Assembly (NCBI GenBank): GCA_041667115.1
Contig: JBAYFO010000017.1
Coordinates: forward strand, 1-59,084
Direction of reading: 5' to 3'
DNA: 59,084 nucleotides
From: UBA1563 sp041667115
Lineage (GTDB): Bacteria; Bacteroidota; Ignavibacteria; Ignavibacteriales; Ignavibacteriaceae
Positions 27,268-37,049 of this stretch are shown in pieces (positions within the stretch are counted from its first letter, which is position 1; the number at the start of each line of letters is the position of its first letter). Below the pieces are notes generated by a model. The model had not been told where the DNA came from. It made no database searches and saw nothing but the letters and a program-made list of their open reading frames with translations. A program made the translations under genes and the position numbers.

Positions 27268-28362
27268 ATGAAAAAAATAATTTTCTTAGTATCAATTTTT
27301 CTATGTTCCATTACTTTTGCGGGAAATCCCAAACTTCCTAAAAACATCATTATTATGATTGGAGATGGGATGGGAGTTGCGCAAGTAAGCGCATCAATTT
27401 TAACAAATCCGAACTCAGCGTTTAAGAGATTTCCTGTTACTGGATTTTCAATAACATGTTCGGCAGACAAGTTGATTACAGATTCTGCTGCCGGCGGTAC
27501 AGCACTTGCATGTGGAGAAAGAACAAAGAATGGAACAATTGGGGTTAATAAAAATGGTGACTCTATCCCATCAGTTTTTACACTAGCAAAACAAAAAAAA
27601 CTCTCCACAGGTGTTGTTGTTACTTCCGAAGTTACTAATGCAACACCTGCCGCATTTTTGGGGCATGTTCTTGACAGGCATAATGATGAACTTCTTGCCG
27701 AACAATATACTTCACTTGGAACCGATGTCGTTATCGGTGGAGGGGAACAGTATTTTATTCCCGAGACTTCCGGAGGGAAAAGAAAAGACAATGTTGATTT
27801 GTTGGCGAGACTACGCAAGAACGGATATACCATCTATAATAACTTTGATGACTTGAAAAATTCTGAGTCTCAAAAATATTATGCTCTTCTCGAACCTAAA
27901 GCGTTGAAACATGCCGGGGAAAGGAATTATTCTCTTTCTGATCTTACCCAAAAAGCGATTCGGAGCCTTTCTCAAAATGAAAATGGCTTTGTACTTATGG
28001 TAGAAGGTTCACAAATTGATAATGGTGGACATGAGAATAATCAAGACATATTAATAAATGAGGTGAATGATTTTGAAAGCGCCGTGCAAACAGTCCTTAA
28101 TTTTGCTGAATCGAATAAAGAAACTTTAGTGTTGGTCACTGCCGATCATGAAACCGGTGGGGCAGCGATTATCGGTGGCGAGCTTAGCGGAGAAAAATTA
28201 AAAATAGGATTTACTACAAAAGGTCATTCCGCAGCAATGGTTGGAGTTTTTGCTTATGGGCCACAATGTGAATTGTTCGCAGGTATTAATGAAAATTATA
28301 AGATTGGAAGAAAATTATTCAAGTTGTTAAATGATTCGCATTTTTCAACATCAATAAAATAA
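27268..28362 (+). CDS. Alkaline phosphatase (PhoA family)
   Basis: 364 residues with a cleavable signal peptide (IIFLVSIFLCSITFAG). Metal and nucleophile motifs are in order: MIGDGMG (Asp ligand), TDSAAGGTALACG with nucleophile Ser73, VEGSQIDNGGH (Glu, Asp, His) and TADHETGG (Asp-His). A final His is in TKGHSAAMV. The enzyme releases phosphate from monoesters in the periplasm. It is shorter than E. coli PhoA (about 450) but within the family range. The ATG at 27268 was chosen over the adjacent TTG. It directly follows a terminator, so its promoter must overlap that region, or it is read through. Confidence 0.92.
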   Translation: MKKIIFLVSIFLCSITFAGNPKLPKNIIIMIGDGMGVAQVSASILTNPNSAFKRFPVTGFSITCSADKLITDSAAGGTALACGERTKNGTIGVNKNGDSIPSVFTLAKQKKLSTGVVVTSEVTNATPAAFLGHVLDRHNDELLAEQYTSLGTDVVIGGGEQYFIPETSGGKRKDNVDLLARLRKNGYTIYNNFDDLKNSESQKYYALLEPKALKHAGERNYSLSDLTQKAIRSLSQNENGFVLMVEGSQIDNGGHENNQDILINEVNDFESAVQTVLNFAESNKETLVLVTADHETGGAAIIGGELSGEKLKIGFTTKGHSAAMVGVFAYGPQCELFAGINENYKIGRKLFKLLNDSHFSTSIK

Positions 28363-28600
28363 AATATTTAAGAAGTCTCTTTTATTTTTACCCTTCTGAA
28401 ATTCACTTTATAAGTTCCTATCCATATTTATTTGTGTACTACTCGTGATATTCGAGTCTTACGTAAAAATTTTTATAAGTATGGAATTATTTTCCAAAAG
28501 AGTTTGTTGTCGATTTAAACTTCCTTGAGGGGAGAAACTTAATCGGTGTGATATGGAACAGAGCGCTGAAAAAGTCTAATTTTTTTAGATGAAATCATTT

Positions 28601-28608
28601 TATATTTG
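28601..28608 (+). promoter_or_regulatory. Possible -7 promoter box
   Basis: TATATTTG matches the TAnnTTTG box 42 bases before the next gene. No convincing -33 box is seen, so confidence is low. Otherwise the gap 28363-28649 shows nothing identifiable. Confidence 0.3.
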
Positions 28609-28649
28609 TTTAAATTATTTCTACCAAATTAAATAAAAATTTTAAATAC

Positions 28650-28976
28650 ATGCATCTAGACCTTCAATCAATTGTAAACTATATAACTATCGGCATCGTT
28701 GGATTCTTTTTAGCAATAACGCTCGTTTCGGTTTTAACTAAAAAAGTAGTGGCTAAGAGGAGGAAAAAAGAAGAAGAAAGACTGCAAGCGCGGGCGCAGA
28801 AACAATATTATTCAAGCAGCAAAGTTTACACTTTTTCAGTTCCCGATCATAATACTGCTCAGAATCCGTCTCCAAAACCATTTGAAGAGAAGCCGAAACA
28901 GGTCGAACGATTCAAAGTTATTAGTGAATTGTTCAACGAAAACTCCAACTCATTTACCTATCGTAGCCGGAACTAA
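28650..28976 (+). CDS. Small single-pass membrane protein of unknown function
   Basis: 108 residues. One N-terminal helix (about 10-31, YITIGIVGFFLAITLVSVL) is followed by a strongly basic stretch KKVVAKRRKKEEERLQAR and a polar, proline-containing tail ending FTYRSRN. The topology suggests N-out/C-in, with the tail in the cytoplasm. No family was recognised. It lies alone between alkaline phosphatase and the tRNA genes, with a possible TAnnTTTG box upstream. The ribosome-binding site is weak. Confidence 0.55.
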   Translation: MHLDLQSIVNYITIGIVGFFLAITLVSVLTKKVVAKRRKKEEERLQARAQKQYYSSSKVYTFSVPDHNTAQNPSPKPFEEKPKQVERFKVISELFNENSNSFTYRSRN

Positions 28977-28997
28977 ACCCCGGTTTTTTAAGAGCTG

Positions 28998-29070
<73 letters not shown>

Positions 29071-29173
29071 GTTTAACAAAAAATTGAACTTCAGATATTT
29101 TTCAATTAGAAAAGTCATTTCTCCCTTGTTAGAAACTCTTGACTTTCCCCTTTCTACTTTTAACTAAAATGAG

Positions 29174-29246
29174 TACCCCCAGTAGGACTCGAACCTACGC
29201 ACACGGCTTCGGAGGCCATTGCTCTAATCCACTGAGCTATGGGGGC
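29174..29246 (-). tRNA. tRNA-Arg (anticodon CCG)
   Basis: Read on the minus strand: acceptor GCCCCCA / TGGGGGT, D arm GCTC..GAGC, anticodon stem ATGGC/GCCGT with loop CTCCGAA (anticodon CCG, reads CGG). The T arm is GTAGG TTCGAGT CCTAC and the discriminator is A. CCA is not encoded. It pairs with the CCT tRNA-Arg downstream; both decode rare Arg codons in an AT-rich genome. Confidence 0.95.
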
Positions 29247-29324
29247 GGAAATCATCAAATAATTCAAATCTCACGAGAAAGAAAATATTCTCTAACAAAA
29301 TTAAAAATTCAACCTTAAATTACT

Positions 29325-29332
29325 TAATTTTG
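29325..29332 (+). promoter_or_regulatory. Possible -7 promoter box of enolase
   Basis: TAATTTTG fits TAnnTTTG about 60 bases before the enolase ATG. The -33 region is not clear. Confidence 0.35.
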
Positions 29333-29393
29333 TGGTGAAATTAAATTTTCATTTTTTATGCATAATTGATTTAGAAACTAAAGGAGAAATAGT

Positions 29394-30686
29394 ATGACAA
29401 CAATTATTGATATAACCGCCCGCGAAATTCTTGATTCACGTGGGAATCCAACTTTAGAAGCTGAAGTAGAATTAGAAAGTGGTTTTGTTGGACGCGCGGC
29501 TGTGCCAAGCGGTGCTTCAACCGGGGATTTTGAAGCATGCGAATTGCGTGACGGTGATGAAACTCGCTATCTTGGAAAAGGTGTTTTAAAAGCCGTTGAA
29601 AATGTAAACGGAATAATTGCCGATGAGTTAATTGATTTTGACGCACTCGACCAAACCGGGATTGATCAATTTCTTATTGACCTTGATGGAACCGAAAACA
29701 AATCAAAATTAGGCGCAAATGCAATTCTTGGAGTTTCTTTAGCCGTTGCAAAAGCTGCTGCACAAGCTTGCGGTTTACCCTTGTACCGGTATCTCGGCGG
29801 GGTAAATGCAAAAGTACTTCCTGTTCCGATGATGAATATTATTAATGGTGGCAGCCATGCCGATAATAATGTCGATTTCCAGGAATTTATGATTATGCCT
29901 GTAGGTGCGGAAAATTTTGCCGACGCATTAAGAATGGGCTCTGAAACATTTCATACGTTAAAATCTGTTTTGAAAAAAAGGGGATACAGCACTGCCGTTG
30001 GTGATGAAGGCGGTTTTGCTCCAAACTTAAAATCAAATGAAGAAGCTATTGAAGTTATTCTCGAAGCTATTCAAAAAGCAGGATATAAACCGGGAGAAGA
30101 TATCGGTATTGCACTTGATCCTGCAACAAGTGAAATGTGGTTAAAGGATAAAAAAGTTTACCAGTTCTTCAAATCCGATAAATCGGAAATGTCGTCAGAT
30201 CAAATGGTTGATTATTGGGCAAGCTGGGTAAAACAATATCCGATTCTCTCTATCGAAGACGGTCTCTCCGAGCACGATTGGGACGGCTGGGAATTATTAA
30301 CAAAAAAACTTGGTGGGAAAATCCAGTTAGTCGGTGATGACGTTTTTGTTACCAATCCGGAAATTTTAGCCCGCGGCATTCAACGAGGAATTGCCAATTC
30401 AATCCTCATCAAAGTAAATCAAATCGGAACACTCACCGAGACGCTTGATGCAATTGAACTTGCAAAGAAAAACGGATACACTGCCGTTATTAGTCACCGT
30501 TCAGGAGAAACTGAAGATACAACAATTGCAGATATTGCAGTTGCAACGAACGCGGGGCAAATTAAAAGCGGCTCTGCAAGCCGTACCGACCGTATTGCAA
30601 AATACAATCAACTGTTACGCATTGAAGAAGAACTTGGTCTCTCGGCTAATTTCTTAGGACTTTCAGCGCTTAATTACAAAGCATAA
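29394..30686 (+). CDS. eno: Enolase
   Basis: 430 residues, the normal family length. It converts 2-phosphoglycerate to phosphoenolpyruvate. It opens with the invariant AREILDSRGNPTLEAEV. GDEGGFAPNL, the metal-binding SIEDGLSEHDWDGW and VGDDVFVTN, the catalytic Lys in LIKVNQIGTLTET and the signature SHRSGETEDTTIADIAVAT are all intact. AAAGGAG precedes the ATG. It is followed by a long hairpin and then glutamine synthetase on the same strand. Confidence 0.98.
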   Translation: MTTIIDITAREILDSRGNPTLEAEVELESGFVGRAAVPSGASTGDFEACELRDGDETRYLGKGVLKAVENVNGIIADELIDFDALDQTGIDQFLIDLDGTENKSKLGANAILGVSLAVAKAAAQACGLPLYRYLGGVNAKVLPVPMMNIINGGSHADNNVDFQEFMIMPVGAENFADALRMGSETFHTLKSVLKKRGYSTAVGDEGGFAPNLKSNEEAIEVILEAIQKAGYKPGEDIGIALDPATSEMWLKDKKVYQFFKSDKSEMSSDQMVDYWASWVKQYPILSIEDGLSEHDWDGWELLTKKLGGKIQLVGDDVFVTNPEILARGIQRGIANSILIKVNQIGTLTETLDAIELAKKNGYTAVISHRSGETEDTTIADIAVATNAGQIKSGSASRTDRIAKYNQLLRIEEELGLSANFLGLSALNYKA

Positions 30687-30694
30687 TTTATTAT

Positions 30695-30725
30695 TTGAGA
30701 GAGATAGAAACACTATCTCTCTCAA
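30695..30725. terminator. Perfect 13-bp hairpin between eno and glutamine synthetase
   Basis: TTGAGAGAGATAG (30695-30707) pairs perfectly with CTATCTCTCTCAA (30713-30725) around loop AAACA. No T run follows on the plus strand (TTCACAAAA), so it may be a weak terminator, an RNA-processing or stability hairpin, or an attenuator for the downstream gene. Confidence 0.55.
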
Positions 30726-30748
30726 TTCACAAAAAAAACAATCGACCT

Positions 30749-32131
30749 ATGCCACAACATGCCATTCAAAAATGCAACCAGCTTATTAAAAAATTTAAAA
30801 TTGAAGTTATTGATCTTAAGTGCATAGACCTATCGGGGAGACTCCATCATATCTCACTTCCCATCTTTCCAAACATTCTTGAGAAACTCCTAAAAGAAGG
30901 AGTCGGTTTTGACGGCTCAAGTTATGGCTTTAGAAAAGTTGAAAACAGTGATATGATTTTGATCCCGGATTTAGAGACTGCTGTGGTAGATCCGTTTAGA
31001 GATACTCCAACGCTCAGTTTTTATTCTCACATTGTTTTAGCCGATGGAAAACAAACTCCTTTTTCTCAAGACGGAAGATACCTGGCAAAAAAAACCGAAC
31101 AGTTATTAAAAGAAGTTACCGGTGCCGATACGTCCTGGTGGGGTCCCGAATTTGAATTCTATATTTTTTCAAATGTTGAATATGATACGAGAACATCAAC
31201 TTCGTTTTACAAGGTTGAACACGAAGAAGAGTTTTATAAAAAAGCCTACCATGCCGCAAATCCTTTTGATGTTTATGACGATTTTCGTGACAGCGCTTGC
31301 AAGCTTCTGAAAAATTTCGGAATCAACGTTAAGTACCATCATCATGAAGTTGGAGAAAGAGGTCAACAGGAAATTGAAACGTATTTCCATGACCTGCTTA
31401 CTACAGCCGATAATATTGTTACGACCAAATACACGCTTTTCAATTTTGCAAGACAGAAAAATCTCTTCGTTACGTTCATGCCTAAACCGATGTATCATCA
31501 AGCCGGGAACGGGATGCATCTTCACCTTTATTTGACGAAGAATGGGAAGAATGCATTTTACAAAAAAGGCGAATATGGAAACGTAAATGAGCTTGGAAGA
31601 TATTTTATCGGTGGCATGTTAAAACATGGGCCGGCTCTTTCAGCATTTACAAACCCAAGTACGAATTCTTATAAGAGATTAGTGCCCGGTTTTGAAGCTC
31701 CCATAGCCTTAACGTATGGAACGGGCAATCGTGCATCGGCAATAAGAATTCCCGGATACGTTACGAATCCGGAAGAAACACGGTTTGAATATCGTCCGCC
31801 TGATGCAACCGCTAATCCTTACCTGTGTTTAATAGCGATGCTGCTAGCCGGAATAGATGGTGTGGTAAATAAAATTGATCCCGTTAAGGAAGGGTACGGA
31901 CCTTTTGATAAAAATATTTTAGATGAAACAACACTCGGGAATATCCGGCTCTTGCCGAGGAATTTAACAGAATCGCTTGATGCCTTGGCTGGCGATAATG
32001 AATTTCTTAAACGCGGCGGAATTTTTACCGAAGAATTATTGAATCAGTGGGTAAAAATAAAAGAAGAAGAAATTAAATCGATCGGAACAATGCCGCATCC
32101 TTTTGAGTATAAAATGTATTTTAATTTGTAA
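30749..32131 (+). CDS. glnA: Glutamine synthetase (type I)
   Basis: 460 residues. It makes glutamine from glutamate, ammonia and ATP. An N-terminal beta-grasp domain (DLSGRLHHISLP) with GVGFDGSSYGF is followed by the catalytic domain. WGPEFEFYIF, HHHEVGERGQQEIE, the ATP-site FMPKPMYHQAGNGMHLHLYL, NPSTNSYKRLVPGFEAP and RFEYRPPDATANPYL are present. The loop that carries the adenylylated Tyr in GSI-beta enzymes reads NIRLLP here, without Tyr, which fits an unadenylylated GSI-alpha type. ATG 30749 was chosen by family N-terminus; the frame is open from a TTG inside the preceding hairpin. No strong Shine-Dalgarno was seen. Confidence 0.93.
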   Translation: MPQHAIQKCNQLIKKFKIEVIDLKCIDLSGRLHHISLPIFPNILEKLLKEGVGFDGSSYGFRKVENSDMILIPDLETAVVDPFRDTPTLSFYSHIVLADGKQTPFSQDGRYLAKKTEQLLKEVTGADTSWWGPEFEFYIFSNVEYDTRTSTSFYKVEHEEEFYKKAYHAANPFDVYDDFRDSACKLLKNFGINVKYHHHEVGERGQQEIETYFHDLLTTADNIVTTKYTLFNFARQKNLFVTFMPKPMYHQAGNGMHLHLYLTKNGKNAFYKKGEYGNVNELGRYFIGGMLKHGPALSAFTNPSTNSYKRLVPGFEAPIALTYGTGNRASAIRIPGYVTNPEETRFEYRPPDATANPYLCLIAMLLAGIDGVVNKIDPVKEGYGPFDKNILDETTLGNIRLLPRNLTESLDALAGDNEFLKRGGIFTEELLNQWVKIKEEEIKSIGTMPHPFEYKMYFNL

Positions 32132-32205
32132 TCCGAAATGGTATAATTTGATAAAAGGAGAAAGCGAAAACCGCTCTTCTGCTTTTAAAAAAAGAAAAGA
32201 AAATT

Positions 32206-33090
32206 ATGGTTGGTGAATTTGCCGCTTTATTAACAGCGCTCCTTTGGTCTGCTACCTCTCTTTTGTTTTCCGAAGCGGCAAACAGGATAGGGTCGTTGCA
32301 GCTTAATATTAATCGCTTAATTTTTGCAACGCTTTTGCTTGCCTCAACAATTATTTTATTCGGTCTCGATTATCACCTTTCGCAAAACCAATTTATTTTT
32401 CTTGGGTTAAGTGGAATAGTCGGGCTGGTTATCGGCGATAGTTTTCTTTTTAAATCTTATCTCTACATCGGTCCCCGCATTGCAATGCTTCTGATGGCGC
32501 TGTCACCGGGAATGGCATCTTTGCTCAGCTACATCTTTCTTGGAGAAGTTATTAGTCCGCTTGGAATTTTTGGAATGGTCATTACTATATTCGGAATAGC
32601 ACTTGTTGTTCTTGAGAAAAAAAATGGCGCGGTATCGAAATATAAAATTACACCGTATGGACTTTTTCTCGGAATTATGGGAGCGCTAGGACAAGCTGCA
32701 GGATTGATCCTGGCTAAAATGGCTTTTAATCTTGGAGAGATAGACGGATTTGTCGCTACGTTCATCAGAATTATTTCTTCTGTAATTATTTTCTTTCCGA
32801 TTGTGTTGATTTTTAGGAAATATAAAAATCCAATTCAACTTTATAAAAATGATTTGAAAGCACTTGGGTTTACGTTTGCCGGAAGTATTGTCGGTCCGTT
32901 TCTTGGCATTACATTTAGTTTGATTGCCGTCTCGCACACGAAAGTTGGAATCGCCTCGACCCTCATGTCAACCATGCCGATCATCATGCTGCCGATGATG
33001 CATTACATTTACCGTGAAAAAATTTCTATGCGCGGGTATATTGGGGCAATAACTGCTGTTGCCGGGATAGCAATCTTATTTTTACGCTAA
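32206..33090 (+). CDS. EamA/DMT-family transporter
   Basis: The 294-residue protein has about ten membrane helices in two EamA repeats. The first repeat contains SYIFLGEVISPLGIFGMVITIFG; the second ends MRGYIGAITAVAGIAILFLR. The substrate is unknown. It is not closely similar to the other EamA protein in the window at 22369. Its stop codon overlaps by a few bases with the stop of the convergent macrodomain gene. Confidence 0.87.
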   Translation: MVGEFAALLTALLWSATSLLFSEAANRIGSLQLNINRLIFATLLLASTIILFGLDYHLSQNQFIFLGLSGIVGLVIGDSFLFKSYLYIGPRIAMLLMALSPGMASLLSYIFLGEVISPLGIFGMVITIFGIALVVLEKKNGAVSKYKITPYGLFLGIMGALGQAAGLILAKMAFNLGEIDGFVATFIRIISSVIIFFPIVLIFRKYKNPIQLYKNDLKALGFTFAGSIVGPFLGITFSLIAVSHTKVGIASTLMSTMPIIMLPMMHYIYREKISMRGYIGAITAVAGIAILFLR

Positions 33091-33611
33091 ACACTTTTAG
33101 TGCTTTGAACCGCCATAAAATTCTTTTTGTAAATTTCATAATCGGATTTACTGAAACAGACAAAAATTACTTTTTCAATTGAAGAGTTTGTTTTTAAAAA
33201 CGAAAAAACTTCATGGAGAGCAATCATGCTTGCTTTTTCTACCGGGAAATGATAAACCCCGGTGCTGATTGATGGAAAGGCAATAGTTTTTATTCCATAT
33301 TCAACAGCAAGTTGGAGGGAATTTTTATAACAGTTTGCCAGCAGAATTTCTTCATTATAAGTTCCACCGCGCCAAACCGGACCAACGGTATGGATAGCAA
33401 ACTTTGCTTTTAGGTTATATCCTTTTGTAATTTTTGCTTCGCCCGTTTTGCAGCCGTTAAGCGTCCGGCATTCTTCCAGAAGTTCATTTCCCGCTGCGCG
33501 ATGAATAGCACCATCAACACCGCCGCCGCCAAGTAACGACGTATTTGCTGCGTTCACAATTGCATCAACTGCAAATGTGGTTATATCGCCAAGTTGGATT
33601 TCTGTAATCAT
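33087..33611 (-). CDS. Macrodomain protein, O-acetyl-ADP-ribose deacetylase-like
   Basis: 174-residue single macrodomain of the YmdB/MacroD type, which hydrolyses O-acetyl-ADP-ribose or removes mono-ADP-ribose. It has GDITTFAVDAIVNAAN, the glycine-rich loop LLGGGGVDGAIHRAAG (with the catalytic-type Asp), GEAKITKGYNL, HTVGPVW and AFPSISTGVYHFP. The start was placed at the internal Met (MITEIQLGD) that begins the family-conserved region; 5 further codons are possible. Convergent 3-4 base overlap with the EamA gene. Confidence 0.92.
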   Translation of the reverse strand: MITEIQLGDITTFAVDAIVNAANTSLLGGGGVDGAIHRAAGNELLEECRTLNGCKTGEAKITKGYNLKAKFAIHTVGPVWRGGTYNEEILLANCYKNSLQLAVEYGIKTIAFPSISTGVYHFPVEKASMIALHEVFSFLKTNSSIEKVIFVCFSKSDYEIYKKNFMAVQSTKSV

Positions 33612-33643
33612 TATAAAATTTGACACTATCTTATCTACAAAAA

Positions 33644-33676
33644 AGCCGCAGGTTTTAGAGAGTAAAACCTGCGGCT
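33644..33676 (-). terminator. Intrinsic terminator of the tricorn-like gene
   Basis: A 14-bp perfect stem, AGCCGCAGGTTTTA / TAAAACCTGCGGCT, with a 5-base loop. On the minus strand it is followed by a TTTTTT run, so it terminates the tricorn-like gene just before the macrodomain gene. Confidence 0.88.
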
Positions 33677-33682
33677 GATAAT

Positions 33683-36600
33683 TTATTTGCTTTTGTTCGG
33701 ATACGGCGGGGCATCAGGAATTTTATTCTTCGCCGTTTTTAATTCTTCAAGAGCAACTTGAATTGCTTTGTCCAACTGTTGATCGACACCTTCATATTCA
33801 AGCGCCGGATCATTGTCAACAAAAATATCGGGATCAACGCCATAGCCTTCCATAATCCATGCTTTCCCTTCATTATCGTAGCGGGAAAATTCAGGACGAT
33901 TTAAATATCCGCCGTCAACAAACGGAAGCGTACCGCGGATACCGACAACACCGCCCCACGAACGTTTGCCGATAAGTTTTCCGAGTTTTGCGTGTTTAAA
34001 ACGGTATCCAAAAATGTCACCGTCGGAAGCAGAGAACTCATCTATCAATCCGACTTTTGGACCAACATGCATACCGCCCGGATCATAAGTTGGCGCTGCG
34101 TTTCTAGCGATACCTACCATTGTCCATTCTCTTCTCAATCGTTCAATGATCATCGGGGAAACATTTCCACCACCGTTGCCTCTATCGTCAATGATTAAAG
34201 CTTCTTTGCGCAATTGCGGATAGTACAATTTCGAAAATTGATTTAATCCGTTTACGCTCATATCCGGAATGTGAATGTAGCCGACTTTGCCGTTGGTAGC
34301 TTTATTCACTTTTTTAATATTATCTTGCACCCAATTATAATAGTACAGCGGTTGTTCATCGTCGGTTGGAATAACAACGGTTTCGCGGCTTCCTTCAATT
34401 TTTGGCGAAGCATTAATTTTTAGGGTTACTTGTTTTCCGGCTTTGTTTTCAAGCAGTTCATAAATATTATGCACTTCATTAACCGGCTTACCGTCAACGG
34501 CTAAAATAAATTCACCTTCCTTAACATCAACGCCAATTTCCGATAAAGGAGAACGGGTGGCTTTATCCCAATTTTGTCCTTTAAGAATTTTTGTGATTTT
34601 ATAGAAGCCGGATTTATCTTTTTCCAACTGTGCGCCGAGAAGTCCGAGTTTTATTCTTTCCGGTTTCGGGTAATCACCACCACCGACGTAGGAGTGACCG
34701 ACACTTAATTCACCGATCATTTCTCCAATTATATAAGTTAGATCAGCGCGATGGTTGACATATTTTACAAGAGGTTCATAAGTTTTACGGACGTTCTCCC
34801 AATTATTTCCGTGCATGTTCGGATCGAAAAAGAAGTCGCGCATTTGCCGCCACGATTCATTAAATATTTGTTCCCATTCAGCAGTGCGGTCAAGATTCAT
34901 TTTCAAATCGGAAAGATTTAATTTTTCTTTCATTTCAATTTTTGCTGTCGGGAGATCGATAATTGCATAAGCATTTTCACTTCCGACCAACATTTTCTTT
35001 TTATCTGCAGAAATTTCGTATCCGTTTACATCACCAAGTTCGGTTTCTTTTTGTTTTTCAAAATCAAACATGAAGAGTTTTGGTTTGCGTTCAGAGGTGC
35101 TGGTGCGGATATAATAAAGTTTTGTTCCGGCAGAATTTAGATCACCATAATTTCCTGCAGCAGTCGGAATTTCAACGATACGGTTTGTAATTCCATCAGC
35201 ATCTACGTTAACCGATATCACTGGTTTACTTTCTTTCTTTTCTGATTTTTCAGTTGATTCTTTTTTATCAACTTTCTTCTCATCTTTTATTTCAACTTCA
35301 TCGCTCTTTGGGGCAAATGGAGATTTTGTATCTTTCGCCAGCGTAATTAAGTAGAGCTTCGACATATCAACATAAGCATGGTTCCACTCGGTCGAACTGT
35401 AAACCGGGGAGAAGTTTCTATCCGAAACGAAATACAAATATTTTCCGTCTTCGCTAAAAACCGGGCTGCCGGAATCGTACCAGCTATCGGTTACGGCAGA
35501 AGATTTTTTATCATTAAGAGAATAAAGATAAATTTTTCCCATTCCTTCTTCTTCCGGTTTGGGGTACGCAATCCATTTTGAATCGGGTGACCAAACGGCT
35601 CCGGTAATTTCCCAGGCGGTCGCTTGTTCAACAAGTGTAACTGCTTTTGATTCAACATCAACAAATTGCAAACGGAGTTTTTTATCATTCCATAAAATCT
35701 TTTTGCTATCGGGCGACCAGGCAATATTGAACTTATAAGTGTCCGCCCCTTTTGTTAATTGAACCGGTGTGCCGCTTCCGTCTTGCGGCATAATATAAAT
35801 TTCGTTATCGCCCGACGCGTCCGAAATGTACGCAATCCATTTTCCGTTCGGCGACCATTTGGAACTGCGTTCATGCACCCCGGAGGTGTTTGTAAGATTT
35901 CTTGTCGGTCCGTTTTTTTGCGGAACGGTAAACAATTCTCCGCGTGAACCGAACAATGCACGTTTACCGTCGGGAGAAATTTCATAATTGGTTATTGATT
36001 TTGAAACATCGATCAACCCGCCTCTGCCAAGGCTGAAGTCTTCATTCAAATAGATTGGAACTTTCTCAAGATTTTCAGTTGCCAAATCGAATTTGTAAAT
36101 GTATCCGCCGTTTTCAAATACAATTGCTTTGTCGCCGAGTGAAGGAAATTTTACATCGAACTCGGTGAACGAAGTTAGCTGTTTTGTCTCTTTTGTATCG
36201 AGCGCGTAAGAATAGAGATTCAAAGTTTTTGTTCTATCGGAAATAAAATAAATTTTGTTTCCGCTCCACATCGGAAAAATATCCTGCGCCGGATTGTTGG
36301 TTACGTTCTCTGTTTTTTTTGTTTTGAAATCGTAAATCCAAACATCATCGGCTTGTCCGCCGCGGTACCGTTTCCATGTTCTAAACTCGCGGAAAATCCG
36401 GTTGTATGCTAATTTTGTTTCATCGGGGGAATAGGAACAAAAACCACCGCGCGGCAAAGGAAGTTGCGATTGCAAATCTCCTTTAGTATCAACTAAAAAA
36501 AGTTGTCCTTTAAAATCATTAAACTCAATCATTCGTGAGCGGAAAACAAGTTCATTATTATTTTTCCATGTCATCACAATGTTATTTGGTCCCATCCTAT

Positions 36601-36940
36601 CGGAAACATCATCGCGGTTTAAGGTTGCGGTGTAGGTTAAGCGTTTCGGAACTCCTCCTTCGGAAGGCATCAAGTAAACTTCCGTATTGCCGTCGTACTG
36701 TCCCGAGAAAGCTAATTGTTTTCCGTCGGGAGAAAATTTTGCGAACATTTCAAAACCGACATCGTTGGTTAATTTACGCGCTGTTCCACCGCTTGCATCA
36801 ATGGTATATAAATTGCCGGCGTACGTAAATACTATCTGGTTGCCGTGAATAGCGGGGAAGCGAAGCAGCCTTGCTTCTTGCTGCGGAAAAATTTGCATTC
36901 CGAAAAGAAGTAAAGTGAACAAGAGTGAGAGTCGTTTCAT
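33683..36940 (-). CDS. Tricorn-like S41 family protease
   Basis: 1085 residues. Signal peptide (ends near IFPQQ). WD40/PD40-type beta-propeller repeats cover about 30-560 (for example FSPDGKQLAFSGQYDGNTEVYLM, WSPNGKWIAYISDASGDNEIYIM). A very charged linker of Lys/Glu/Ser lies near 550-580, then further propeller, a C1-type helical domain, a PDZ domain (GVDVKEGEFILAVDGKPV) and an S41 peptidase core. The active-site region is EFSASDGDIFGY (nucleophile Ser), and the His is in GELSVGHSYVG. Tricorn proteins degrade peptides from upstream proteases; with a signal peptide this one should act in the periplasm. AAAAGG precedes the ATG. It stands as a single gene with its own terminator. Confidence 0.93.
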   Translation of the reverse strand: MKRLSLLFTLLLFGMQIFPQQEARLLRFPAIHGNQIVFTYAGNLYTIDASGGTARKLTNDVGFEMFAKFSPDGKQLAFSGQYDGNTEVYLMPSEGGVPKRLTYTATLNRDDVSDRMGPNNIVMTWKNNNELVFRSRMIEFNDFKGQLFLVDTKGDLQSQLPLPRGGFCSYSPDETKLAYNRIFREFRTWKRYRGGQADDVWIYDFKTKKTENVTNNPAQDIFPMWSGNKIYFISDRTKTLNLYSYALDTKETKQLTSFTEFDVKFPSLGDKAIVFENGGYIYKFDLATENLEKVPIYLNEDFSLGRGGLIDVSKSITNYEISPDGKRALFGSRGELFTVPQKNGPTRNLTNTSGVHERSSKWSPNGKWIAYISDASGDNEIYIMPQDGSGTPVQLTKGADTYKFNIAWSPDSKKILWNDKKLRLQFVDVESKAVTLVEQATAWEITGAVWSPDSKWIAYPKPEEEGMGKIYLYSLNDKKSSAVTDSWYDSGSPVFSEDGKYLYFVSDRNFSPVYSSTEWNHAYVDMSKLYLITLAKDTKSPFAPKSDEVEIKDEKKVDKKESTEKSEKKESKPVISVNVDADGITNRIVEIPTAAGNYGDLNSAGTKLYYIRTSTSERKPKLFMFDFEKQKETELGDVNGYEISADKKKMLVGSENAYAIIDLPTAKIEMKEKLNLSDLKMNLDRTAEWEQIFNESWRQMRDFFFDPNMHGNNWENVRKTYEPLVKYVNHRADLTYIIGEMIGELSVGHSYVGGGDYPKPERIKLGLLGAQLEKDKSGFYKITKILKGQNWDKATRSPLSEIGVDVKEGEFILAVDGKPVNEVHNIYELLENKAGKQVTLKINASPKIEGSRETVVIPTDDEQPLYYYNWVQDNIKKVNKATNGKVGYIHIPDMSVNGLNQFSKLYYPQLRKEALIIDDRGNGGGNVSPMIIERLRREWTMVGIARNAAPTYDPGGMHVGPKVGLIDEFSASDGDIFGYRFKHAKLGKLIGKRSWGGVVGIRGTLPFVDGGYLNRPEFSRYDNEGKAWIMEGYGVDPDIFVDNDPALEYEGVDQQLDKAIQVALEELKTAKNKIPDAPPYPNKSK

Positions 36941-37049
36941 ACATAACCTTTTTGATAGTTAAAGAGAATTTTTGATAAAACTTAGCTGTTACTGTCTTTA
37001 TTCAAAAGAGTAAAATGAAGGGCGGTAATATATTTTGATGGAAAAGAAT

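Noticed and set aside
35378..36828. Several plus-strand frames of 60-100 codons inside the tricorn-like gene
   Set aside because: They are antisense shadows of a strongly supported 1085-residue protein.
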